This document shows positions 25,866 to 34,635 of a DNA stretch of 46,135 nucleotides, piece after piece; position 1 is the stretch's first letter, and each line of letters opens with the position of its first letter. Location: NCBI RefSeq assembly GCF_002929845.1, contig NZ_PJJS01000028.1, positions 1 through 46,135 on the forward strand, in the 5' to 3' direction. Made by a program: the position numbers and the translations under genes. Source of the DNA: Cryobacterium sp. M96. GTDB taxonomy: Bacteria; Actinomycetota; Actinomycetes; Actinomycetales; Microbacteriaceae. The notes beneath the pieces are model-generated. The model had not been told where the DNA came from, ran no database searches, and worked only from the letters and a program-made list of their open reading frames with translations.

Positions 25866-26996
25866 ATGACCACTCGAGCGCGTACATCCGTGGCGACCCA
25901 GTCCCGACCAACCACCTCCCCGGGTCGGCCGACCCCGGGCGCAAAACCCGATGTCTCCCCGGCCGACCGGGAACTCTTGACCGGGTTCTATCGCCAGATG
26001 ATGCTCATCCGCCGGTTCGAAGAGCGAGCCGCACGGGCCTACACGCAAGCGCTGATCGGCGGCTACTGCCACCTGAATCTCGGCGAGGAGGCTGCGGTCG
26101 TCGGGCTCATGTCCGCGCTGCGCCCGAGCGACTACCTCTTCACCAACTACCGCGAGCATGGCTACGCGATCACCCGCGGCATCCACCCCAACCGGGTGAT
26201 GGCCGAACTGTACGGCCGATCCGACGGGGTGTCCAAGGGGTGGGGCGGCTCGATGCACATGTTCGACTTCGAGAAGCGGATGCTGGGCGGCTACGGCATC
26301 GTCGGCGGCCAGATCCCGCTGGCGACGGGGGCCGCCCTGGCCATCGACTACCGCGCCGGCGACGAGATCGTGCTGTGCACGATGGGCGATGGCACCACGA
26401 ACATCGGAGCATTCCACGAGTCTTTGAACATCGCGTCTCTCTGGAACCTTCCGATCGTCTACGTCATCATCAACAACAGGTTGGGAATGGCCACGACGGT
26501 CGACAAGGCTTCGGCTGAGCCGGACCTCTACAAGCGCGCATCCGCGTACCGGATGGCGTCGGAACGCGTCGATGGGCTCGATCCCGTCGCCGTGTTCGAG
26601 GCCGCCCAGCGTGCCGTTGCTCAGGCTCGCAGCGGTAAGCCCTTCCTTCTCGAGGTCGTGACGGAACGACTGCGTGGGCACTCCGTCGTCGACCCGGCCA
26701 AGTACCGCTCCGACGAGGAGATGTCCCTGGTCAAGGAACGAGACCCGGTGCACACCTTCGCCGCCAAGCTGGTCGCGGACGGTCTGCTTGACGAGCAGGA
26801 ACTGGCGAAGATCGACGAGGAAGTAACCCTTCAGGCAACCGAGGCGGCGGCGTTCGCCGAGAACAGCCCGTTCCCGGATGTGTCGACCCTGTTCGACTAC
26901 ACCTACGCCACAGCCGTGGCCAATGACTCCCATCGGTTGCCCGGGCAGCCTCTGTTCGAGCCGGCACCGATCCCCGACTACGGAGTCAACCAATGA
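25866..26996 (+). CDS. 2-oxoacid (pyruvate/acetoin) dehydrogenase E1 component, alpha subunit
   Basis: A 376-residue thiamine-diphosphate E1 alpha subunit. The ThDP motif GDGTTN (174-179) is followed 27 residues later by NN (203-204), in AFHESLNIASLWNLPIVYVIINN. Other marks: GQIPLATGAAL and the C-terminal LRGHSVVDPAKYRSDEEM. E1 alpha with E1 beta decarboxylates a 2-oxoacid or acetoin and loads the E2 lipoyl group. Strong likeness to PdhA/AcoA; the sequence alone does not separate pyruvate from acetoin. The ATG at 25866 follows AGGGAG; an earlier in-frame ATG (25815) lies in the promoter area. First gene of a three-gene operon, with a 4-bp overlap to the next. Confidence 0.92.
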   Translation: MTTRARTSVATQSRPTTSPGRPTPGAKPDVSPADRELLTGFYRQMMLIRRFEERAARAYTQALIGGYCHLNLGEEAAVVGLMSALRPSDYLFTNYREHGYAITRGIHPNRVMAELYGRSDGVSKGWGGSMHMFDFEKRMLGGYGIVGGQIPLATGAALAIDYRAGDEIVLCTMGDGTTNIGAFHESLNIASLWNLPIVYVIINNRLGMATTVDKASAEPDLYKRASAYRMASERVDGLDPVAVFEAAQRAVAQARSGKPFLLEVVTERLRGHSVVDPAKYRSDEEMSLVKERDPVHTFAAKLVADGLLDEQELAKIDEEVTLQATEAAAFAENSPFPDVSTLFDYTYATAVANDSHRLPGQPLFEPAPIPDYGVNQ

Positions 26997-28009
26997 GCAT
27001 CATGACCTATCGCCAGGCACTGCACGACACGCTGCGTTCCGAGATGCTGCGTGACGAGAATGTGTTCCTGATGGGTGAGGAGATCGGTCTCTTCGAAGGC
27101 GCGTACAAGATCACCGCGGGCATGCTCGACGAGTTCGGCGAGAAGCGCGTGCGGGACACCTCGATCGCCGAAGAGGGTTTCACCGGTGCCGCCATCGGCG
27201 CCGCGATGCTCGGGCTCCGCCCCGTGGTCGAGATCATGACCATCAACTTCTCCCTGCTCGCGCTCGACCAGATCGTGAACCACGCCGCCAAGATCTACGG
27301 CATGTTCGGTGGACAGGCCCGAGTGCCTCTCGTCATCCGCACGCCGGGTGGCGGCGGACAGCAGCTGGGTGCGACCCACTCGCAGAACATCGAGCTCTTC
27401 TACGCCTTCGTCCCCGGGATGAAGGTCGTCGCACCCAGCACGCCGGCCGACGCCAAGGCGCTTCTGATCGCGGCGATCCGGGACGATGACCCCGTGCTGT
27501 TCCTGGAAAACCTGTCGCTCTACAACATCAAGGGCGAGGTGCCTGACGGCGACGTGTCGGCCGAAATCGGCAAGGCTGCCGTCACCCGCAAGGGAAGCGA
27601 CATCACTCTGATCGGCTATTCACGGATGGCCCACGTCGCGTCGCAGGTCGCGGCGCAGCTCGCGGAATCGGACGGCCTCGACATCGAGGTCATCGACCTG
27701 CGCAGTCTGCGTCCACTGGACCGCGAAACGGTTGTGGAGTCCGTCAAGAAGACGCATGCCGCCGTCATCCTCGAGGATGACTGGCTGACCTATGGAATCG
27801 GCGCTGAGATCGCGGCCACGATTTCCGATGGCGCCTTCGACTACCTGGACGCGCCCGTTCGACGCGTCGCGATGGCAGAGGTGCCGCTCCCGTACTCAAA
27901 ACCTTTGGAGACGGCCGCGTTGCCGTCGGCGGAGGACGTCATCGGCGCCATCCGTCAGACCCTCGACGCCGTCGGTCGCCGCCGCTACCCGATGGGTGAA
28001 AAATCATGA
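26993..28009 (+). CDS. 2-oxoacid (pyruvate/acetoin) dehydrogenase E1 component, beta subunit
   Basis: The 338-residue E1 beta subunit pairs with the preceding alpha subunit (ATGA overlap). Seen: MTYRQALHDTLRSEMLRDENVFLMGEEIGLFEGAYKIT at the start, the ThDP-contact Glu region FTGAAIGAAMLGLRPVVEIM, YGMFGGQARVPLVIRTPGGGGQQLGATHSQNIE, and the C-terminal transketolase fold IEVIDLRSLRPLDRETV. Full length. It is translationally coupled to the E2 gene by another 4-bp overlap. Confidence 0.93.
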   Translation: MSIMTYRQALHDTLRSEMLRDENVFLMGEEIGLFEGAYKITAGMLDEFGEKRVRDTSIAEEGFTGAAIGAAMLGLRPVVEIMTINFSLLALDQIVNHAAKIYGMFGGQARVPLVIRTPGGGGQQLGATHSQNIELFYAFVPGMKVVAPSTPADAKALLIAAIRDDDPVLFLENLSLYNIKGEVPDGDVSAEIGKAAVTRKGSDITLIGYSRMAHVASQVAAQLAESDGLDIEVIDLRSLRPLDRETVVESVKKTHAAVILEDDWLTYGIGAEIAATISDGAFDYLDAPVRRVAMAEVPLPYSKPLETAALPSAEDVIGAIRQTLDAVGRRRYPMGEKS

Positions 28010-29298
28010 TCGAAATCACAATGCCCCGCCTCTCCGACACGATGGAGGAAGGCGCGATCGCGATCTGGCACAAGCAGCCCGGTGACCGGGTCGAGGTCGG
28101 GGACCTGCTCGTCGAGATCGAGACCGATAAGGCCACAATGGAGTACGAAGCCTATGAGGCCGGCACACTCTCGGAGCATCTCGTGGCAGAGGGGAAGCTG
28201 GTCTCCATCGGCGAGCCCATCGCACTGCTGGACGACGGCAAGCCGAGTGTCATGCCGGGGGCGACGCCGGCCGCCGCTGCCGACGCACCGGCGGCTACGC
28301 CGGCGGCCGAGGCCGCACCGGCAGTTCCTCCGATCGATGGCAATGCGGACGGGAACGCCGCCGGGCGCGGTGAGCGCCTCTTCGCGTCACCGTTGGTGCG
28401 CAAGCTCGCGCGGGAAAACCATCTCGACCTGAGCCAGGTGCGCGGCACGGGCCCCGGCGGCCGCATCATCCGCTCGGATACCGACGCACTGCTCGCCCAG
28501 GCGACCGCGCCCGGTGCCGACTCCGCCGTCCCTAACGCGACCGTGGTCGCTCCGAGCGCGGCAGCCGCCGCACCCTCACCGGACGCCCTCGACAAGCGCG
28601 CGTCCGAGGCGATCCCGCTGAGCAACATGCGCCGCATCATCGCGCGGCGGCTGGGTGAGAGCGCCCGCACCATTCCGCACTTCTTCGTCACCGCCGCGGC
28701 CGACGCCGAGAACCTCGTGCAGTTGCGCACCGAGCTGAACGCGCAACTCGTTCAGGCCGGTCGGCCGAAGGTGAGCATCAACGACCTGCTGATTCGGGCG
28801 AGCGCGCTCGCCCTCCGCGAGCACCCCGAGGTCAACGCGTCCTACATCGACGACGCGAGCGTCGAGATGCTGGTGCACCACCGCGTCAACATCGGTGTGG
28901 CTGTCGCCTCGGGCAACGGCCTCGTGGTTCCCGTGATCGAGGACGCGGACCAGAAGACCGTCAGCCAGCTCGGTACGGAAGCCAAGCAGCTCGTCTCCCT
29001 GGCCAACGCCAAGAAGCTCACAGCCGGTCAGATGTCGGGCGGCACGTTCACCATCAGCAACCTCGGCATGTTCGGTGTGGAGCAGTTCACCGCGATCATC
29101 AACCCGCCCGAAGGGGCGATCCTGGCCGTCGGCGGCACCGCCCGCGAGGCTGTCGTGGTCGGGGACGAGATCGTTGCCCGGCACAGGATGCGCTACACCC
29201 TGTCGGCGGACCACCGGATCATCGACGGCGCTGTGGCCGCACAGTTCCTGCAAACGCTGACCCGACTGATCGAGAACCCGTGGACGATCATCGCCTGA
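28006..29298 (+). CDS. Dihydrolipoamide acyltransferase (E2) of the 2-oxoacid dehydrogenase complex
   Basis: A 430-residue E2 with one lipoyl domain (residues 1-80; Lys42 in EIETDKATMEYEA is the lipoylated residue), an Ala/Pro linker, an E3-binding domain (FASPLVRKLARENHLDLSQVRGTGPGGRI, about 125-160), a second linker, and the catalytic domain from about residue 205. The active-site DHRIIDG is about 28 residues from the end. E2 moves the acyl group to CoA. No lipoamide dehydrogenase (E3) follows, so an E3 from elsewhere must be shared. A hairpin at 29312-29340 follows. Confidence 0.94.
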   Translation: MIEITMPRLSDTMEEGAIAIWHKQPGDRVEVGDLLVEIETDKATMEYEAYEAGTLSEHLVAEGKLVSIGEPIALLDDGKPSVMPGATPAAAADAPAATPAAEAAPAVPPIDGNADGNAAGRGERLFASPLVRKLARENHLDLSQVRGTGPGGRIIRSDTDALLAQATAPGADSAVPNATVVAPSAAAAAPSPDALDKRASEAIPLSNMRRIIARRLGESARTIPHFFVTAAADAENLVQLRTELNAQLVQAGRPKVSINDLLIRASALALREHPEVNASYIDDASVEMLVHHRVNIGVAVASGNGLVVPVIEDADQKTVSQLGTEAKQLVSLANAKKLTAGQMSGGTFTISNLGMFGVEQFTAIINPPEGAILAVGGTAREAVVVGDEIVARHRMRYTLSADHRIIDGAVAAQFLQTLTRLIENPWTIIA

Positions 29299-29311
29299 TC
29301 ACCGGCACGGG

Positions 29312-29340
29312 GGACCGCTGCGCGCCTGTCGCGGCGGTCC
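29312..29340. terminator. Hairpin between convergent E2 and cupin genes
   Basis: GGACCGCTGCG (29312-29322) pairs with CGCGGCGGTCC (29330-29340) with one G-T pair, loop 7. It lies between convergent genes, as expected for a two-way terminator; no T-tract follows, which is common in high-GC actinobacteria. Confidence 0.65.
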
Positions 29341-29353
29341 TCGATCTGGCGTT

Positions 29354-29686
29354 CTAGCCCTTCTTGGCAACGGTCATCAGGACCGTGGAATCTACGACCG
29401 CCTCAAGGCTGTGCCGTGCGTCCGGAACGATCAGGAAATCACCGGCGCGCCCCTCCCAGACGTCGTCGCTGGCTCTTAGCCGCACGCGCCCGCTGAGGAC
29501 GTAGACCGTCGCCTCACCCGGATTCTCATGCTCGCTCAGGGAGATTCCGGCCAGCAGCGCGATGACGGTTTGACGCATCACCTTCTCGTGGCCGCCGAAG
29601 ACCGTTCCGGCTGCGCGACCACTGGTGCCGGCTGCGGCTGCCTTCAGGTGTTCGCGGGCGAACGCCTCGATCGAAATTTTCTGCAC
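29354..29686 (-). CDS. Cupin-domain protein
   Basis: From the GTG at 29686 the protein has 110 residues; an in-frame ATG at 29731 would overlap the upstream gene by 35 bp and add 15 non-conserved residues. The single cupin barrel shows LAGISLSEHENPGEATVYVLSGRVRLRAS and EGRAGDFLIVPDARHSLEAVVDS. The first motif has His and Glu (SEHENPGE), and the second has His in PDARHSL, so a metal site is possible. Function unknown; similar small cupins act as sensors or detoxify reactive compounds. It follows the TDT transporter by 10 bp and is probably in one operon with it. Confidence 0.8.
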   Translation of the reverse strand: MQKISIEAFAREHLKAAAAGTSGRAAGTVFGGHEKVMRQTVIALLAGISLSEHENPGEATVYVLSGRVRLRASDDVWEGRAGDFLIVPDARHSLEAVVDSTVLMTVAKKG

Positions 29687-29696
29687 GGGTCGGTTC

Positions 29697-30800
29697 TCAC
29701 TTTCTCGGTTGGCCGGTGACTGCGGGCTCAACGGTCAGGTGCCGCGGGTCAGGGGATCCACGAAACAGTCCACCTGCCCGCAGCGGCTGGCGGACCATCG
29801 CGGTGAACATGACCAACCACACCACGAGAGCCACCCAGAGTGAGACGGTCCCGATCTGCCCGACCAGTGGAAGGTCATCGGCCTGGCCCAGGTAGATTCC
29901 GGCGACCGCGTACATCCCGACGGGAAATGCGATGCTCCACAGCGTCGCTTCGTAGCGCAGTGGCACTCGGTGTGTGACGTGACGCCAGAACCCCACCGCG
30001 ATGAGCACGGGGATGAGCCAGGTGGCGAACGCCCAGAACATGACGGAGACGCCCGCAACGAGCCCCCGGGTCGCGGTCACCATCGGGGCGTCCGCCATTT
30101 CGACGATGCGGGCACCGGCCAGCACCGTGATCGCGCACGCGCCCATAGACACCCAGTAGGGCGGGTCCAACTGCTCAGGCCGGATGTCATAGAGCACCAG
30201 CCGTAAGGATACGAAAACACCCGCGGCACCGTAGAGGAAGATGCCCACCGACCAGGACAAGATCGCGAGGACTGCGAGCAGTGCCCTGGCATCGCCCGAC
30301 ACGGGCTCCAACGAGGCCGCCACGACGGCGACCGACTGGCTGGCGACGACCCAGATGAACCAGGTCCCGTTCGCGGCGTTGAGCACGGGGCGCACGCTGC
30401 GGCCCAGGACCGCGAACCACGGGAGAGCGTAGCCGAGCAACAGCCAGGTGATTCCGGACACGCCGAGGAGAACTGTCGCCAGGCCGAACCAGCCCTCGAT
30501 GGCGAGACGGGCAGCCAGGACGTTGGTGCCGGCGACGAAAGTGAAGAACTGGAATCCGCGGTGGGGATCGTGCATGTCCGCAAGGAAGGCCGCGGAATAG
30601 GCGATGAGCCGCCACCCGGTAAGCGCCACGAGAATCAGGTAGGCCGCGGCACACACGACCATGAGGATGAAGCTGAGCGTCTGGACGCCGATCAGGTGCA
30701 TCCCGACCGAGATGATCCCCGTGGCCATGACCAACGCGAAGTAGCCAGGCGGCATCCCTCGGACAGCGGCACCCACACGCACACCGCTGTTAGACGTCAC
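29697..30800 (-). CDS. TDT / SLAC1-family transporter (tellurite-resistance/dicarboxylate type)
   Basis: The 367-residue protein has about ten hydrophobic helices and the TDT family pattern: MPPGYFALVMATGIISVGMHLIGVQTLSFIL at the start, GFQFFTFVAGTNVLAARLAIEGW, and FWRHVTHRVPLRYEATLWSIAFPVGMYAVA near the end. TDT members include TehA and SLAC1-like anion channels and malate or sulphite exporters. The substrate here is unknown; the cupin downstream gives no clear hint. Start ATG 30800, about 60 bp from purQ. Confidence 0.87.
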   Translation of the reverse strand: MTSNSGVRVGAAVRGMPPGYFALVMATGIISVGMHLIGVQTLSFILMVVCAAAYLILVALTGWRLIAYSAAFLADMHDPHRGFQFFTFVAGTNVLAARLAIEGWFGLATVLLGVSGITWLLLGYALPWFAVLGRSVRPVLNAANGTWFIWVVASQSVAVVAASLEPVSGDARALLAVLAILSWSVGIFLYGAAGVFVSLRLVLYDIRPEQLDPPYWVSMGACAITVLAGARIVEMADAPMVTATRGLVAGVSVMFWAFATWLIPVLIAVGFWRHVTHRVPLRYEATLWSIAFPVGMYAVAGIYLGQADDLPLVGQIGTVSLWVALVVWLVMFTAMVRQPLRAGGLFRGSPDPRHLTVEPAVTGQPRK

Positions 30801-30859
30801 CCTGACAGGCTAGCGCGCCGGCGCTCCGGCGCGCCGACAACCGCATGGTGCGGACGCTG

Positions 30860-31557
<698 letters not shown>

Positions 31558-31558
<1 letters not shown>

Positions 31559-31827
31559 CAGTGAGTCTCTCCGGCGGGTGCCTCCAGCACGTGGATGCCG
31601 ATGACATCCTCGATCACCGTGTTGGACAGCACGGTGTCGGCGAGTTCTTGCACCTCGGCGAGCACGGCGTCGTCGACGTGGCCGTCGATGGTGAGTTCAA
31701 ACCGCTTGCCCAGGCGAACGCTGGTGAAACGGGTCTTGCCGAGGCGACCCAGGGCGCCGGCGACGGCCTTCCCCTGCGGGTCGAGCAGCTCGGCCTTGGG
31801 CATAACTTCTACGACGATTGTTGGCAT
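31558..31827 (-). CDS. purS: Phosphoribosylformylglycinamidine synthase subunit PurS
   Basis: PurS is the small structural subunit that joins PurL and PurQ. The 89 residues match the family: [63 protein letters not shown]. The stop overlaps purQ. It starts 39 bp after kynU, on the same strand, so readthrough from the kyn genes is possible, though a dedicated promoter cannot be excluded. Confidence 0.96.
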
Positions 31828-31866
31828 AGCTCACTCCGGAGGCGTTGGGGGGTGGATTCCACGATC

Positions 31867-33279
31867 CTACAGGCCGACCCCCGGGCCGCCGAGCGCACCG
31901 GCCAGGCCGGTGCCCAGGCCGGTGCCGAGACCACTGTTGGCCCCGCCGGCAAGTCCGCTCTGCCCGAGCAGCACACCGCGCAGCACGTCCCGGATCGCCG
32001 CGACCCCCTCGAAGGTCTCGACGAAGCTTGTGCTCAGCGGGGACAGGCCGATGCGCAGTGCGTCGGGCGTGCGGAAATCGGGGATCACGTCGTGCTCCCA
32101 CAGAATCTGCGTCACCTGCCGCATGGCGGGGTGGTTCACGGTCACGTGACCGCCGCGGTGCGTGGGCTCTCGCGGCGACGACACAGTCACGCCCATCGGG
32201 GCAAGCCAGGCATCCACGAGGGTCAGCGCGAACTCGGTCAGCGCCACCGACTTGGCGCGCACCTGGTCGATGCCGGCCTCCTCGATCATCGCGAGCGAAT
32301 CCTGCATGGCCAGCATCCCCACGATCGGCGGGGTTCCGCTCATGAAACGACGGATGCCGTCGGCCGGCACATACCCCGGGCCCATCGTGAAGACATCCTT
32401 CGTTCCCATCCAGCCCTGAATCGGCTGGGTGAGAACGTCTTGCAGGTCGCTGCGCACATAGGCGAACGCGGGGGCGCCGGGGCCGCCGTTCAGGTATTTG
32501 TAGGAGCAGCCGACGGCCAGGTCCACGTCGCACAGGTCGAGTTCGACCACCACGGAGCCGACCGAGTGGCTGAGGTCCCAGAGCACGAGGCTGCCCGCGG
32601 CGTGCACCACCGCGGTGATCTCGCGCATATCGGCAAGGAAACCGGAGCGGTAGGCCACGTGGCTGAGCAGCACGAGCGCTGTCTGCGGGCCCACGGCCTG
32701 CCGCACCTGCTCCACTGTGACGCCGCTCGCGGGGTCGGAGTGGATCCAGTGCAGCGTCATGCCACGTTCGGCCGCGATGCCCTCGAGCAGGTAGCGGTCG
32801 GTGGGGAAGTTGTCGGTGTCCAGCACGATCTCGGTGCGCGTCGGTTCCGCGTCGACGCGAAGGTAGTCGACGGCCGCCCGCGCCAACTTGTAGAGCAGCA
32901 CGGTGGTCGAGTCGCCGACGAAGACCTGGCCGGGCGCGGCACCGAGGGCGGCGCGGCCGATGTCGTCGCCGATTTTCAGCGGAAGGTCCAGCCAGGCCTC
33001 GTCCCAGCCGCGGATCAGGCGGGTGCCCCAGTCGTGGGTGAGGAACTCGGTGATGCGGGCCACGCTGGCCCGGGTGGGCCGGCCGAGGGAGTTGCCGTCG
33101 AGGTAGGCGACGAGGCTCGGGGTGTGCCCGGTCGCGCCGGTCGCGCTGTCGGGTTCGATGCCGACGAACTGCCGCCGGTAGTGTCCGAGCCCGTCGATGC
33201 GGTCCATCCGGCGGGCGAAGGCGAGCTGGGCATCCTGGCTGCCGTTGCCGGCGGGGCTGGTGTCGGTGTGGGGGGTCAT
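31867..33279 (-). CDS. kynU: Kynureninase
   Basis: A PLP enzyme that cuts kynurenine to anthranilate and alanine. With ATG 33279 it has 470 residues. Marks: YLDGNSLGRPTRAS, IGRAALGAAPGQVFVGDSTTVLLYKL, DTDNFPTDRY, the PLP-binding Asp235 in LVLWDLSHSVG, and the Schiff-base Lys261 in GCSYKYLNGGPGAPAFAYV. The last 20-25 residues are a Gly-rich tail (GLGTGLGTGLAGALGG) beyond the usual end. The frame stays open far upstream, through the amidohydrolase gene, but that part is not coding. Third in the order kynA - amidohydrolase - kynU. Confidence 0.96.
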   Translation of the reverse strand: MTPHTDTSPAGNGSQDAQLAFARRMDRIDGLGHYRRQFVGIEPDSATGATGHTPSLVAYLDGNSLGRPTRASVARITEFLTHDWGTRLIRGWDEAWLDLPLKIGDDIGRAALGAAPGQVFVGDSTTVLLYKLARAAVDYLRVDAEPTRTEIVLDTDNFPTDRYLLEGIAAERGMTLHWIHSDPASGVTVEQVRQAVGPQTALVLLSHVAYRSGFLADMREITAVVHAAGSLVLWDLSHSVGSVVVELDLCDVDLAVGCSYKYLNGGPGAPAFAYVRSDLQDVLTQPIQGWMGTKDVFTMGPGYVPADGIRRFMSGTPPIVGMLAMQDSLAMIEEAGIDQVRAKSVALTEFALTLVDAWLAPMGVTVSSPREPTHRGGHVTVNHPAMRQVTQILWEHDVIPDFRTPDALRIGLSPLSTSFVETFEGVAAIRDVLRGVLLGQSGLAGGANSGLGTGLGTGLAGALGGPGVGL

Positions 33280-33452
33280 CTGGATTCCTCGAGGTCGAAC
33301 GGATGATGGGCAGCCATCTCTCGCAGCGATGCGCGCTTCCCGGGGACTCGCCGACACCGTGCCGCGCTGGAAGTATCCCACCCACGCGGGTGACCGCGCG
33401 ACTACGGAAAGCGCGGACGGCCGTGCGGCGGTGGATGCGGTCGGGGGTGCGC

Positions 33453-34628
33453 TCAGGAATCCGGCGGGTCGAGGGTGCTGAGGTCGCCGAGGTCGCCGAG
33501 GTCGGCCGGGCTGATCGCCCGGGCGGTGCCGAGCCAGGCGCTGAACGCGGCCGGGTCGGCCGGGCGCTTGCCACGCAGCACCGTGACCAGGCGCTCGGTG
33601 CCTGTTGGGCCGCGCAGCACGGTCCGGAAGCCGCCGAGGTTTCCCATGGTCAGGCTCCGCAGCACGTCGTCGCCGCTCAGGCCGGCGCCGAGCAGCGCGT
33701 TGATCTCCCGCCGGTTCAGCCCGAGCGGCAGCGGGCCGTTGCCGAGGTCGGTGCCGTAGAGCACCTGTCCGCCGGCCCGGTGGAAGCGGCGCAGATTGTC
33801 GACCGCGCGATCGAAGTCGTCGGTCGGCTCGCCCCAGCCGTGGATGTCGAGGGTGCTGATCCATGCCATTCGCCTGGCCATGGCCGCGATCACCTCGTCG
33901 CCCAGCCGCTCGCTGAACGGCGTGTGCGCCAGGGCGTCCACCCCGGCCTCGAACGCGCGGAGCGCCTGTCCGGCCCCCTCGGCGTGGGCGAGAACGGGGG
34001 CCCCGCGATCGTGGGCGTGCCCGACTATGGCCGCGAGAACCGCGCGCGGCAGCACTGGCCCGGCGTCGCCGTTCAGCGTGACCTTGATCACGGATGCCCC
34101 GAGCGCCAGCTGGTCGTCGACGGCGGCCGCGGCATCCGTCGCCTGGGCCACGAAGCGCACGCTGCCTGCCGGGGCCCAGGACCGTTCGCTCGGGTAGCCG
34201 CCCGGCGCGGCGAGAAACTGCCCCGCGAACACGGTCTCGGGAAGGACCGCGCTCGCGGGACGCCCAGCTCGCTGGGGCTCTCCCGCGCCCAGCTCCACCC
34301 GCCGAGGTCGAGCACCCGGGTCGGACTCGACCGGAAGCGTCGACCTCGGCGGCGTCCACCCGCCGAGGTCGAGCACGCGGGCGATGCCGGCCGCGGTGAG
34401 CGGGGCCGGGTCGATCAGCGCGAGGTGCACATGCGCATCGAGGAAGCCCGGGAGCACGGTCCTGCCGACCGTCCTGCCGACGGTCCTGCCGACCGTCCTG
34501 CCGACGGTCCTGCCGACCGTCCTGCCGACGGTCCTGCCGACCGTCCTGCCCGGCACCGATCCGCACGGCACCGGTTCGCCCGGCACCGATCCGCCTGGCA
34601 CCGATCCGCCTGGCCGGCCGCCGGTCAT
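33453..34628 (-). CDS. Amidohydrolase-superfamily protein in the kynurenine cluster, repeat-expanded N-terminus
   Basis: The 391-residue protein has the metal-site residues of amidohydrolases: HxH at 66/68 (LPGFLDAHVHLAL), Lys182 (SVIKVTL, probably carbamylated), His215 (LAHAEGAG), His235 (ALAHTPFSE) and Asp294 (GTDLGNG). The enzyme should hydrolyse an amide or ester. It lies between kynA and kynU on the same strand, 8 bp after kynA; as no classical kynurenine formamidase is seen, N-formylkynurenine is a natural candidate substrate (inference). Odd: the N-terminus is eight GRTV repeats (27-58) made by a 12-bp DNA repeat, and residues about 88-112 come from a palindromic element at 34299-34352. 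It could be intact with these expansions, or failing. Confidence 0.75.
   Translation of the reverse strand: MTGGRPGGSVPGGSVPGEPVPCGSVPGRTVGRTVGRTVGRTVGRTVGRTVGRTVGRTVLPGFLDAHVHLALIDPAPLTAAGIARVLDLGGWTPPRSTLPVESDPGARPRRVELGAGEPQRAGRPASAVLPETVFAGQFLAAPGGYPSERSWAPAGSVRFVAQATDAAAAVDDQLALGASVIKVTLNGDAGPVLPRAVLAAIVGHAHDRGAPVLAHAEGAGQALRAFEAGVDALAHTPFSERLGDEVIAAMARRMAWISTLDIHGWGEPTDDFDRAVDNLRRFHRAGGQVLYGTDLGNGPLPLGLNRREINALLGAGLSGDDVLRSLTMGNLGGFRTVLRGPTGTERLVTVLRGKRPADPAAFSAWLGTARAISPADLGDLGDLSTLDPPDS
34299..34352. repeat. Palindromic element inside the amidohydrolase gene (copy 2 of the 9501-9566 family)
   Basis: CCGCCGAGGTCGA (34299-34311) and TCGACCTCGGCGG (34340-34352) are exact 13-bp inverted arms. 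The sequence around the left arm is repeated directly at 34357-34380 (CGCCGAGGTCGAGCAC), like a target duplication. The inner part matches 9541-9566 at 24 of 26 bases. It adds about 20 residues to the protein. Confidence 0.7.
34455..34550 (-). repeat. 12-bp tandem repeat (eight units) encoding GRTV x8
   Basis: GGCAGGACGGTC and GGCAGGACCGTC alternate in eight 12-bp units (four 24-bp units), all in frame. A looser 15-bp repeat (GGCGGATCGGTGCC) continues upstream to 34610. The repeat replaces the usual N-terminal strand region of the amidohydrolase. Confidence 0.9.
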
Positions 34629-34635
34629 CCGTGCC

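Noticed and set aside
31867..34566. One 899-residue protein joining kynureninase with upstream sequence
   Set aside because: The upstream part is an antisense/off-frame reading of the amidohydrolase gene, Arg-rich and without family residues; kynureninase starts normally at 33279.
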